Shown piece by piece: positions 25,556 through 37,273 of a stretch of 64,000 nt of DNA (position 1 is its first letter; every line of letters begins with the position of its first letter). The notes beneath the pieces were generated by a model. It saw only the letters and a program-made list of their open reading frames with translations, was not told the origin of the DNA and made no database searches. The stretch comes from Oxytricha trifallax (Eukaryota; Ciliophora; Spirotrichea; Sporadotrichida; Oxytrichidae), in the NCBI GenBank assembly GCA_000711775.1, contig ARYC01000340.1, positions 85,538-149,537 on the forward strand. The letters run 5' to 3'. The position numbers and the translations under genes are program-made.

Positions 25556-26680
25556 GTCATAGGCGGTTAATCTTCCTCTCAGACTTAATATTACAAAGCA
25601 GGTTTCGAATTCAACTTTTCTGAATATGTTGCATGACAATTGCTTGAATATGTAGTGGAAATTAACAGTAAATTCATTCACACTAAACACCCAGTGACCA
25701 TTAACATAGCAAAGCATTCATAGATCTACTCTGACTCCTGTAGACCCAATCACAAAGACAGCGTCTCTGGTAATATTTACAATGCTTGTACATCTTTGAG
25801 ATGTTAAATGGATCATGACTGTAATTCTCGATCGATCTCTGATGGCTTGCGAATTAAAATGATAATACTTGTTGCAATCTCTTAAGACTAATTGTTGCTT
25901 GGTAAAACTAAATTCTTCAAAGTGTAGAAAGGATATCATGTCATGTGCTTGCTGTTGCTTAAGCATAACTCAGCTTAAAAATATTAGCCTTTGCAACCAC
26001 TCTAATGGGATCGAACAAATCATTGAGAAGCTTAAAGCTGTAAAAACTTATGTATATGATATTGATAGTGAGACCAGAAAATCTTGAATCAATAATAAAT
26101 CAACTCAGGAATCCATAAAAGGTCTCTAAGAAAGATGGTTTTAACCACCAAGTTAAGTCTGATAGAGCTAAAAGGAAATAAAAATGGCGCTTTCTCAATG
26201 AACGTTGAAGAATTCTTGCTAAGATTAGAAAGAAATCAGCAACCTACTCTAAGGATATGAGATTAAAGTTGGGAATTTCGTAAAATGGCTTATCATGATA
26301 TCAGGAAATGTGCTAAATTGCTTGTGCAAAAGTTATAGAGTGGCTGAGGAAATCTTGTTGTCACATTTTCTCTGCTTATGGGACAGATGTCAAAGTAGGA
26401 CATTACACCTACCTTCATTTTTTAATGGAGAATTAAGTGGTTTCTAAGGGAGGTCTCGGATGCTCGAATGCCCCGTTACTTCTTTTTTTGCAATACTTAA
26501 ATCCAGAAAATATTGAGATGAAAAAAAACAAGTGATTTTATAAAAAAAGTCAGGGAGTACGAAGAATATTACAAGAGCAACAGCAAACTGTAAGCTCCAG
26601 AAAGGGCAAGATAGAGCAGTTATAGTCTCATCTAAGCTATAAAGTACCCAAGATTCAGAGTTTTCTAGAATTAATGCTAA
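25556..26680 (+). pseudogene. Degenerate Cys-rich coding block
   Basis: GC-richer sequence whose plus-strand frames are protein-like with several TGAs and shifts: EYVVEINSKFIHTKHPVTIN (about 25640), then a Cys-rich part with SDSCRPNHKDSVSG and SCACCCLSITQLKNISLCNH (to about 26000). Then come GIEQIIEKLKAVKTYVYDID (about 26010-26070) and MNVEEFLLRLERNQQPTLRI (about 26200). A Cys-rich stretch followed by helices is superficially like the gene at 11363-14178, and the two may be relatives. Family not assigned. Confidence 0.35.
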
Positions 26681-28741
26681 CTGCTTATTCTAATGTTATT
26701 TACTTTCTTTGAAGTTATTTGTGAGAGCATAAAATATTATTCAAAATATTTCATTTTAAGAAATATCGCAAATCTATGCTTTAGGATAGTTGCGAAGGGC
26801 AGTCAATCTATTTCTGAGTGCTGCAAGGGCAGATTAAATAAAGTTAAAAGGTAATTTTTGAAGGCAATATCGACGATTGTGCGGTAGTGCCCTGAGAGCT
26901 GGTGGATAGAGAAGGACTTATTAGAAATGCCTTTTATTGTGTATATTCTATAACTCAATATACTGTACATGTGAGCGAAATATTTATTTAAAATACTTGT
27001 GTTATGAATACCGCTGATATTTCTAAAAAATAATAAATATGTTTTATTTGTATGTATTTTAAATACCAATTCGTCTATTTTTCACTTTCTTTTATACAAT
27101 TTACTTAACTGGTTAATTTTGTTGAGAAATATATTTGGTTAAAAACTGCTTTCTTTTCATCAATTTCTGCTTTGTATAACCACTATAAGGGACACACTAT
27201 TACTATATTTATATTAATAATATACCATTAAAATAATCATTATATAGTAAGTTATGAATGAAAATAAAAGCTTAATTCCAATAAATTGATTAGAAAATTT
27301 ATGAAGTAATTGAAGTTTGATGTAAAAACTTATGGATGGTGTAATCTTCTTTTTTATATTGTCTTGACCCTTAAATACAGGGTTAATATATAAGGTAGAT
27401 ATGTCATTGAGCTGAATGTGAAAAACTTATCTTTCATCATATCCATTGATATTTTGTGTTCCTAACCATTAATTTTGTCTATATTGGACAAAATTTCTCA
27501 TCTAATAAATGTTATCTATGGTGATTGTTTTGAGAATTATTAGAATAAGTGAAATTTAAGTTAAAATAAGATTGATCTTCTTCATTCATTCATACTAAAC
27601 ATATTTAATGCAATTACTATACATTAAGAATCGTATACATTCTCGTTGTTGATGTTAAAACAACAAGCATTCTGTGGATTTCATCCAATTTAGATTTTTA
27701 AATTTGTTTGCAAGCTTAAAAATCTCAATAAATGAATAACATAAAAATTTATCTTGAATCTAATCATTTACTCCTGATAATTTAATATTGCTTATTTATT
27801 TTTAATTTTATAGAGATGAAATAAATGAAAATTTCAAAGATATTTTACAGTTGTAAGAATCAAAAAAATTAAAAATATATTTCAAATTAATTCTAAAATT
27901 TAATTATTCTTATGACAAGGCTGCTTTTTAAAAGAAGGGTTTACTATGATGAAATAGCAACCTTAATTCTAAGTGGCATATTATTAATATACTATTAATC
28001 TAAATGATAATCAAAGACAATGAATATTACATTGTCTTTCTCTAGTTCTCTTATCAGTGCTGCGTTCCCACTATCTTTATTCGATAATATGGTCATGTGT
28101 TATTACTAACAGCAATCTTTGTCAAACACCTACCATAGATATCCACTACTGTCAGCATTATTATCGATGAAATTATAGCTAACATCCTGTTATTAAGGAA
28201 ACTCACTACTATGCTATTAAAAAGAAAGATTATATTTAAATTATATTAACACTCAGAAAAAACTTTCAAGTTATGATATTTTATAGTTAAAAACGGCAAG
28301 ATACCAATAAAAAATATGATAATGATTGATAACATAAGAAGATCGGATCAAAATTATTCAAACTTAAAAGATAGATTACAAACTTTTGAGTGAAACTCTA
28401 GAATATCATGAATCTTTTATGCAATTATGAAAATATAGAAGCTCGATTAATCTTTTTAATCATTTTTTATTCTTTTTGTTCATTATAGTTAATTTAGGGA
28501 TTGAAAACTCAATAATCTTAATTTAAAAATACTCAGAGCAAATCTCTTAATTTCAACAAGCTTTATGAAAAACTCCAAAGCATCTAGAAGTATTATTTCA
28601 ATCTCCAAAGGTTTAAGCTTTGAAGGTTTCCATTCTCATTTTGAATATAAATAACTTACTGCTTTGAAGTATTTTAGCATGTAAGTTTGTGTGAGGATTA
28701 TCACAGTTTATATTTTAGCATTAATTAGATTCTAAATTATT
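26681..28741. other. Mostly AT-rich DNA with gene scraps
   Basis: A 92-codon minus-strand frame (about 26800-27080) contains SNKSFSIHQLSGHYRTIVDI but has no Met start and no recognised family. A GC-richer patch at 28030-28200 may be a fragment of a gene. The remainder is AT-rich and featureless. Confidence 0.35.
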
Positions 28742-29147
28742 GCAGCAATACATTTAAATTAAGAAAAATAAGTTATAATTAAATAATAGTTAATAGATAA
28801 ATAAAATAGTAGTAGTTAACATTATCCATACCTTGATCGATATAGAATTCAAAATGAACTGGGTTTTATTTTTTGCTTTAGTCCTCAATAGTATACTTAT
28901 TTCTTGATAAATCGATGTTAATTTTGGCTGATTTGTTTAGTTGATTTTGATGCCAAAATTTAAATCGATTTATCTAACTCAAGTAATTCGATTGAGTGGC
29001 ACCGCCAATAGTAAAATCCAGTTAATTTTGAATTTCCAAAGGAACAAGAAATATTGTCTTAGTTTTTTCATTAAAATTTATTGTTAGTTATTACAATATA
29101 AATAATTTTTATTCAAATTAATTTTCCAAACTCAAATGTATTCCTTC
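28742..29147. mobile_element. Foldback repeat, copy 3 (diverged)
   Basis: A 406-bp palindrome with end GCAGCAATACATTTAAATTA on the left and the complementary TTTCCAAACTCAAATGTATTC on the right. Inner arms keep the family's CACCGCCAATAGTAAAATCC block, but the central part differs and is ATCGATTTATCTAACTCAAG-like. Arms are less alike than in copies 1 and 2, so it is older. Confidence 0.8.
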
Positions 29148-31500
29148 AATTACTATTTTATAATTGTTCTAAATGACTCCATATATTGCTTTAAACAACT
29201 TAATATATTTGAAATCATAATTAATTACAGTCTTTAATTCTATTTAGAATGAATCAAATTATGTTTTTAAAAAATATGAAAGAAAAACCAAAATTATGTT
29301 AGCATTAAGGAATTGGGTTGATAATAAACTAATTTATTATTTAATAGAGGAAGAGAGCAACGATCTATTGTTTCTATTTATTTGTTGCTGAATTCCTAAA
29401 AACCAAGATTGCCTTTCTAAACAAAAGATTCGTTAAATTGTAGGCAAATGTACATCAACAAGTCGCCTATTAACACAGATGATATCACAGTGAGATAGTT
29501 GAGGCAGAGTTTCAAACATTCTTTTCAAATATAAAACTTGTTTTCATTTTGGTATCCAAGATGATTGAGACTCTTTTTCATTCTCCTCTCCTTTATTAAA
29601 TAGTATTAGCTCTCTTAAACCACATGTAAGGATTCCAAATATGCTACAACCACTAAATTACCAGCAACTGAGAAATATTATGAAAGACAAAATAGATAAT
29701 ATCTATTTATTGATGGAAAACCTAGTTTAATATTAAAAGATTATCAATAAATTATGGAAAATAAGCTCAATTCATTATTTACTAAATGAAGAAAATAATA
29801 ATTTAATTACTTCTTTCGTTTATTTTAAAGTCTTTAGTGGTAGTTATTGTGTTATAGTCAATAAGAAGAATAATCCTAATAAATTATCATAGTTAAACTA
29901 AAATTAATACATAATAGTTATATGAATTTTAATTTTTATTAATTTAAAGCTTAATCAATTAAATATAAATATAAGAATATATTAGTTTTGTTTATATATC
30001 TGTGCATATAAATGTTTTTTACAATAAAATAATTATTACTTTATAGCTTGGGTGCATATAAAAGTATAATATGTTTAAAATTAATAATTTTTTTCTTGCA
30101 TTTCTATAAATTAAAATTGAGAAAATAAACAAAAGTGAAGGTAAATTTAAAAAATCGTAAAGAGTTCATAATTTTATCAGTTGAGCATTATGGAACAAGT
30201 TGCTAAGCTTAACAAATAATTCGCTTGAATGAATAAATAAGAGTTGAGAAATAGCATTATATTAGTTATTAATATAGTTATTAATATGGAGTATCTTCTT
30301 AAAAATATATTAATGTAATTATTCAATTAAAATCTACTTTATTTAACTTCTTTTAGATTTATGAAGAACAATGAGGTAAATCTATTTACTAATTTACAAT
30401 AAGTTTTTTTGAAATAAAGATTATTAAAGATTATAATCAAAATCACAATAGAAGAGCATTTTCAAATAAAATATAATTTAAAATTTAAGTTTGATAATAT
30501 AATAAATAAATTAGATAATTTAAAAATTTCTCAATCAATAATGGAAGTATGAATACTTTTTATTTTCAATTTAATATAAATTTCATTTTTTTTTCAATTT
30601 ATTTTGAATGTTATTTATGGAAAAATTAAACTTTTCAAGAATTTAACTCTAAATAAATAATTCTAAACAATTTAATGCATCCCATGTCTTTCTATAGATT
30701 GAATTTTCATGTGTTATTTTTACTTTTTTATTATTAAATACTTTGAAAAGTTATTTCTTAAAACATTTGCATATTTTATAGAGTTTTAATGAAAATAGTA
30801 CTAACTTAGAAAAATTTATTTAATTATTATACTATAATAAAAACAAATTCAACTAAAGATTTAGAATTTTGAATACAATTTATTAAAACTATGAATAAAA
30901 ATACTAAGATTAAATATTTGAGAAAGCAAGAAAACATTATGGTTTCATTAAAACACAGATTAGGAAATGGGTTTTATTAATAATATGATATTTTAGATAA
31001 TGATTACAATACGAGCCACATGTAAAATTCTTTTGATTAGTTAAAAAGTAGTCATGAATTTTTTCGTGGAATCTATTTATTATTAAAATAATAATTATAA
31101 TCAAAATAAATTCAAATAGCAGCTTCTAAGCCCTAGAATTAGTGGCTGATTACTGACATTTTCTGCTTTTAATCAAATATTACAAGATGAATAAATTATA
31201 CTTTTGTATTCATTTAATTAGTTATTATTTAAGTCTTAAATGAATTGAGTGTTGAAAAGAACATCAATCATGTTAGACATGATTAAGTAAGCAGCAAGAA
31301 GCAAAATTTAATGAATAAGTTGTTTGAAGAGTTCATCGAAAATTAACTTTAAATTAATTTAAAAATGTTTTTAATATTATTTTAATCCTGCAATTGATAT
31401 AAGGAGTGTTTTACTTGTTTAATATAAAAGCTCGGATAGATACGTTTCATCATCATAATTTCTTAAATTAAATTAAAGAATATGGAGATATAGGATAGTA
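29148..31500. other. AT-rich DNA, no gene recognised
   Basis: A slightly GC-richer patch at 29340-29700 may be a decayed coding scrap. The rest (29700-31500) is A/T-rich without frames or element ends. Confidence 0.4.
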
Positions 31501-31680
31501 TTCAGTTTAATAATCAGAAGATTAAAATCTATACCGTTTTCGACAAGTCATTTTTCATCCCAATCATAGACCTTTTATTTGAGTGATCATCCGTGTTATG
31601 ACCTTCGAAATAGTCATCTTCATCATTATAGCTTTTATTATAATATTCATCATAATATTAATCTAAATCATTGTTTTATT
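31500..31680 (-). pseudogene. Acidic coding fragment
   Basis: The minus strand reads YYDEYYNKSYNDEDDYFEGH followed by NTDDHSNKRSMIGMKNDLSK, then a TGA. It is a short Asp/Tyr/Asn-rich piece without known domain, perhaps one exon of a lost gene. Confidence 0.3.
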
Positions 31681-31929
31681 ATTAAATATCCTATTCATTC
31701 TTTATTATAATAAAGATATCACTTACATTGGGTATATTGTCAATTAAGGAATGACTGATGATGAAAATTTTATCAGCTAGAGAATTACTTTTAGAATAAA
31801 GGTCAACATAGAATTTCAAGAATCTGAGAGAGTATTTTTAAATTAAGTAGGAGGTTTGCTTAAAGGTTCGTACCATTATATACCATTGTAGTGGTAGTGG
31901 TTTTGAAGAAATAGTAAAATATTTTAAAA

Positions 31930-32320
31930 GTATTGGAGTGATTAAGAACCAGACTAGTAGAAAGAATTAGCACTTATATTTGTTGTTTTCTGGAATGGAA
32001 ATGTTTTTCAGATCCTATTAATTTATATTCTATAGAAAAGTCCATCGGAATTGAAGTTACAGCAAGGTAAGTCTGAGGCTTGAATACTACAGCTTTCTCA
32101 ATTTATTTTTATTCTTTTAGGAATTGAGGATTATGTATCAGGTTAGTAATAACAAGGTTTTAATTAGAGCTTTAAAATTGAAAATTTTAGTAGCTTACTT
32201 GTAGATTATTTGGAGAAGAATTAATTGGAGATTAGAATTGATGTTTCTTTTTTTCTGAAGTAAAAGCTGTATCGAAGGAATGATAAGTCGATATTGATCC
32301 ACACTAATACTCAAACATGA
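31930..32320 (+). pseudogene. Intron-bearing gene fragment, family unknown
   Basis: The plus-strand frame KELALIFVVFWNGNVFQILL leads to SPSELKLQQ and is then joined across a GTAAGT...TTTTAG intron (32067-32120, 54 nt). It continues with GIEDYVSG, SFKIENFSSLLVDYLEKNQL and EIRIDVSFFLKQKLYRRNDK, ending at TGA 32318-32320. The intron keeps phase, so splicing gives an uninterrupted ~125-codon reading. It is a C-terminal part of something unrecognised; the 5' end fades into AT-rich DNA near 31900. Confidence 0.45.
32067..32120 (+). other. Spliceosomal intron (54 nt)
   Basis: Begins GTAAGTCTGA, ends TATTCTTTTAG; removing it joins two protein-like segments in phase. Confidence 0.6.
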
Positions 32321-33153
32321 TTTATTTTATAAACAGCATATTTTGAAAGAGTCTCCCTATAAATAATATAAAATACTGATTAGACATTGAGTTAGGTAAG
32401 ATCTACAGGAGAAATAGTGTGCATGATACTTCGAATCATCAAATTTATTCAGATCTTTCACTTTTAATTAAAAAAATAATATTTTAATCTCTCAATTATT
32501 CTTTGTTGTTTAGAAGATTAAAATTAAATTCATTTTCCCAAAAATCTTATTTAATATAATATAACATAAAACATATGAAAATTGATAATTCAATGATATA
32601 AATTTAGTTAAAGAATTATTACATTTGACAGATTTACTTAGAATATTGTTGATTTTATAAATTTATTAAATAGGTAATCTTAACAATATTATTGAGAATA
32701 TATACTGATAAATAAAAATATATTTTTAAATATCTTATTGATAATTAATGAAAAATAATCCTTAAATGAGAAGTTTAATTTTTTTATAAGCTTTATTAAT
32801 AAATTAACTTTCAGATATATTGCTTTAAAGACTACTGTTTCTTGTTATTCCGAAATATTATTAAGAAGCAGTCATGATGACATATTGTTAAGGAAACCGT
32901 TGTTTTAGAATGAATTCTATACATATTAAGAACTAAAATGTCATTAATAGCTGAAAATGTCAATAATTATTAATAAAGTAGAATAGAGTTGAAGCAATCA
33001 TAATTTTCAAATATTTCTAAAATATAGTCGTACTTAAATATGTCTGTGTTCTCTCTGAAAACGTAGAATTTGTAAAATTTTTAATTTTACTATCATTATC
33101 AATGAAATACTTTAAACAATTAAATATTCCTAGTGGAACATGGGATTAATATT
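32321..33153. other. AT-rich DNA
   Basis: No gene or repeat recognised up to the outer end of foldback copy 4. Confidence 0.4.
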
Positions 33154-33190
33154 GTAGGAATACAATTATATTTGGAAAATTAATTAAAAA

Positions 33191-33204
33191 TAAATAAATA
33201 TTAA
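33191..33204. repeat. Target-site duplication, left copy
   Basis: TAAATAAATATTAA, identical to 39044-39057. The opposite foldback arm contains the sequence once, at the matching position, confirming that it was duplicated on insertion. Confidence 0.88.
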
Positions 33205-33240
33205 ATTAATTAATAAAATTAAGAAATTGGCAAATTAAAG
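33205..33240 (+). repeat. 36-bp leader, copy 1
   Basis: The first 36 bp of the retrotransposon, identical base for base to 37226-37261. It contains AAATTGGCAAATTAAAG at its end. It lies 9 nt before the EN-RT start codon and could be an internal promoter or common 5' untranslated leader. Confidence 0.9.
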
Positions 33241-33249
33241 GCGGCAAAG

Positions 33250-36200
33250 ATGGAGCCAGATAAGTAGCCAACCAATGGGAGAAGAAGACTACCAGTATAC
33301 GCAAACGAGCGAGGGAAAGAGGAGAAGAAAAATTCTCAACAAACATTGGAAAATTTTTTTGAATATTCAAACTCGAACTCATAAAATTCAACATTTCAAA
33401 ACCAGAATGTTTAGTTAAATCACAACAGTTTTAAAAACGTAAACAAATTTTCGGTCAAGATTGACAATAGCCGACAGCTCGAATTTTACTAACCTGTAAG
33501 AGAAGCTGAAGGATGGGTGAGAAGAAATGAAAGATTCGCTGAAAAACAAAGATCAAAAAGGAGAGAGCAGGTCATCAGTGATAAAAGATAATTAAATACG
33601 AGGACGATTGAATTCAAGATTTGCCTGTAGAACGTCAGAGGACTAAACTCCAAACTGAAGTAGGACTAGATAATGAAAGAAATCGAGGGCAAAAGACCAG
33701 ATTACATTGGATTAGTGGAAACTAGACTCTAAAGGCTTATAGGAATTAACAACAAGAACATTGCCTAGACTCAGCTGGCAAGGAATGGAGGAGTGCTAGT
33801 ACTAAACAGCGGAAGATATGAAATGAAGACAGTGAAAACGCTAAGGTAATTCGTGACTTGGACGATTTTGAACGTGGAAGGATTCCCTCTTCACGTAATT
33901 ACAACATATATACCCCCCTATATAAACGAGGAAGTCAAAGAACTTTAGAATAGACTAATATTCATGATAAGATCCCTCAAATAAAAATGCTAGAAATAGA
34001 GGATAATAGTGATGGGAGATTTTAATTTCCATATTAAAGAATTAGGGAAGAGACTAAATAAGGAAGGTCTGAAAGAATCTATTCCCGAAGGAGTGGTAAC
34101 TCACTCAAGAGGGAATCAGCTAGACTAAATCTTCACGAACGTGGAAACAATTAGGTGGGAGACCAGCTAATTATAACAAACTGATCATAAGCTGATAGAG
34201 GTGAAACTTAAAATCAAATATTAAGATGATGATTTTAGGCTAACTGACAAAGAAAGGACGATTAGAATTACTGATATTAGAAAATAATGTTGGAAAACAT
34301 TTATAGAAGAAGGGAGAGAACTAACCCTAAAAGACTTAGACGAGCCAATTCAAAAGTGCTTTATGGAAAAAATCGAGAGACAGACTAAGGGGAAGAATTG
34401 GTACCAACGGCCACCTGAATGGGTGATAAGGAGCAATGGAAAGAACTCCAATGACAACTACAATGACGTCAAAGCAAAGTGGAAGGAAGCGATAAACGAT
34501 TTAGAGCAGTCAGTCAAAATAATGATAAAATCGTTAATATAATAATGCTTAAATATAAAGAAATCTATAATATACTTAATTTAAACTTTTTTAAAAGTAT
34601 TTATTAGGAATTAGCTAGATAAATAATAAAATTATATATTATTGTGAATTAAATTATTAATACTAATTTATTTTTGCTACTTGAGCCCATTATATATATT
34701 TATATTTCAAATTTTTTTCTTTAAGTATGTTTATTAATTTCAAATAATAGAAATGAAGTTTAATTTTAATCAATGTTAAGTTTCATTTATTCCGATATAA
34801 AATCATGAATAATTTTTAAATAATTTGCTAATAAAAGTATCAAATCTTTAAGATTATTAAATTTCAATATATAAAATAAATTATTTAATAAGCATTTAAA
34901 ACAGTGAATAAATTACATTTCATTTGATTAGAAAAGTAATTTGATAAATTAAAAAATAATTTAGTATATTTAATATTAATTAGTATTATAAATAATAAAT
35001 ATAATAAAAATGGGCCGAAGTAGTAAAAATATAATATTTACTACTTGAGCCAATTATAAATATAATTATATAAAAATCAAGTAATTTTATAAAAAATAAT
35101 TATAATAATTTTAAGAAAATGATTTATTTATAATTAACTTGTATTTTAAGAATTTTTACATTTACTATTTTTTTTCTATTTTGACTAAGTGCTTAGATAG
35201 GAACGATCTAAAAGGTTTTTTCTACATGGTTAAAAGGCTCACAAAAAGTTAAAAGTAATCTTAGCCAATAAAAGGGATTACAATTAAAGACGAGAGAGTA
35301 GAATAAGGCGAAGAGACACAAAAGGAAATTATAAGATACTACACCCAGTTATTCAAAGATAACAGGGAACCTAAAAATATACCAAATACCCAAAAGATGT
35401 AATAATGAAAGAAGTATAGGAGGGTAACAGACTTTACAGCGAGGCAGAGGTATTGAAAAGCATCAAGGAGTGTAACTTTAATAAAGCAATAGGTCCAGAT
35501 GGATTTGATGGCAAAATGATGCTCAAGTCAGAGAAGATGTGCACGACAGTGAGTCATAAAATAGCAGAATGGCTAAACACTAAAAAGATACCTCACTACA
35601 TTAAAAATGGCAGACTAATACTTTTAAGTAAAGATCAAAATAACTAATACCCGGAGGTAAACAACACGAGACCAATAGTAATCAACTCACATTTGGGGAA
35701 AATAGTTGAGAAAGTTGTTATAAATAAAATAAACGACGAAAAGAGTGACATACTAAAAACTGGAAATTATCAGAACGGGTTTAAAGAAAACAAAAGTACA
35801 CACATTAATCTGATAAGAATGCTAGATCATATAAAATAATCAAGGAGGAAGAGCAAACAAAGAGAGGCGTACCTCTTGATCGATCTTCAAAAAGCGTATG
35901 ACTCAGTCTGGAAGGACAAGCTACATCAAATCCTAAGGGAGAGTGTGGTCAGCCAGAAAGACCAGGAGCTTATATAAATTATTGAAATGTTATACGAAGG
36001 AAACAAGATAACATTTGAAGGTCAGGAAATAATGACTCAACAAGGAGTTGCGCAAGGAAGTAGATTATCACCTATGCTATTTAACATTTACTTACAGGAC
36101 GCTCTGTACTCACAGCAAGAGCTGAAATCACTAATCAAGCAAGGAAAGTTAATAGCATTTGCAGATGATATATTAGTAAATGTCAAAGACCCGCAATAAT

Positions 36201-37152
36201 TCAAAAGAGTCATTGACTCCTTTAAGGAAATTGAAAAATCTCATTACCTTAAACTCAACACAAAAAAGACAGTCTTCCTAAGTGACTCTAAAGCCTTTGA
36301 AAAAGAATTTTAAATAGAAGGCATTAAGAAAGTACAGGAGACTAAATACTTGGGATTGAACATTTGCTTAAATTCTCAAACATTATTGAAAAATACTTGG
36401 AGTGAGATAAAGAAAAAGACAGAATTCTACTAGAGATTAACTTACTCAAGTAATAGAACGGTAAGTGACACAATAATGATGGCACAAATAAGATCCTTAA
36501 TAATTTACAAGTATACACCTTTAGTGGCAACAGGATTCATGAAAGTCGAGGAAATTGAGAAGATGGAACTGCAACTGAAGAGAATTGCATTTAAGACGCC
36601 AAGGGACATTTCAAATAAAATATTAAGAAATGTAACTTCACTAAAAGAGACTAACACTTGTGAAATAATAAGGGACCTAGTTCAGAAGAACTTAAAGAAA
36701 ATAAATCTGAACATCGATTAGTTTCTAAAACCAAAAAGAACAAATGAGTACATTATAGAGAAAAAAGAAGAACTTTAAAAAAGAAGAAATATTTCTAACA
36801 AAAAACGTTATGGATACAATGATGCCAATAAGCCAGGGGAAAACAATTATCAACTACGGCATGAGCCATTACTGTAGCGTCCATAAGGTCCTTGTAGATT
36901 AAAACCATATGAAAATTTGCAATTTAATAAATTAAGCAGGGGACCCGACTAGATTCTCTAAAACTTAGAGAGAACAGATTGTTTGACATAGAAAATCACA
37001 AATAGATAGAAATCATAACTAATATGATATGGTTAGACTAAAGGATAAGAAAACTAGAGTATCATCAGTACTATCAACAAATTAAGAAACAATTCAGATT
37101 AACCTACGTCAAAAAAAGAGGGAATGATTTTGATGAGAATTTATTAGATTGA
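33250..37152 (+). pseudogene. LINE-type endonuclease-reverse transcriptase, interrupted
   Basis: Starts ATG 33250 (MEPDKQPTNGRRRLPVY). After a Gln/Asn/Ser-rich N-terminus comes an AP-endonuclease-like (EEP) domain: ICLQNVRGLNSKL (about residue 123), YIGLVETRL, IIVMGDFNFH (about residue 252), GNQLDQIFTNV and QTDHKLIEVKL. It nicks target DNA. The reverse transcriptase domain follows: NFNKAIGPDGFDGK, NNTRPIVINSHLGKIVEK, AYLLIDLQKAYDSVW, GVAQGSRLSPMLFNIYL and the catalytic FADD (36159). TAA and TAG are read as Gln throughout. Damage: a 676-bp insertion at 34511-35186, frameshifts near 35390 and 36910, and TGAs at 37150 and 37156. Without the insertion the protein would be roughly 1070-1100 residues. 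The copy at 62119 confirms the reading across the insertion. Confidence 0.9.
34511..35186. mobile_element. 676-bp non-coding insertion (MITE or IES) inside the EN-RT ORF
   Basis: Very AT-rich segment with terminal inverted repeats CAGTCAAAATA/TATTTTGACTA (10 of 11 match), flanked by the direct repeat AGT (34508-34510 and 35187-35189). Removing it plus one AGT restores GAG CAG TGC, matching the codons at this point in the related copy near 63385. Inside are subterminal inverted copies of a CTACTTGAGCCCA-type motif (about 34677 and 35010-35055). No coding capacity. It is either a small transposon or a short eliminated sequence. Confidence 0.85.
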
Positions 37153-37225
37153 AAATGACATTAGATTAAATATCCAATTCAGGAAAAACGAGGAGTATAA
37201 AAGTAGGAGAAATCAGAGAATTATA

Positions 37226-37261
37226 ATTAATTAATAAAATTAAGAAATTGGCAAATTAAAG
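37226..37261 (+). repeat. 36-bp leader, copy 2
   Basis: Exact duplicate of 33205-33240, ending 12 nt before the ATG of the protease-like ORF. Both starts share the context AAGATGGA. Confidence 0.9.
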
Positions 37262-37273
37262 TGGAAAGAGAAG

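Noticed and set aside
36342..36530. Minus-strand frame within the reverse transcriptase region
   Set aside because: Antisense to the RT ORF, which is collinear with a second copy of the element.
37153..37261. Reading the EN-RT frame through TGAs at 37150 and 37156 across the second 36-bp leader as a longer C-terminus
   Set aside because: The frame is open for some distance, but two TGAs intervene and the same 36 bp stands upstream of the first ATG at the element's 5' end, so a leader role explains it better. The alternative is not fully excluded.
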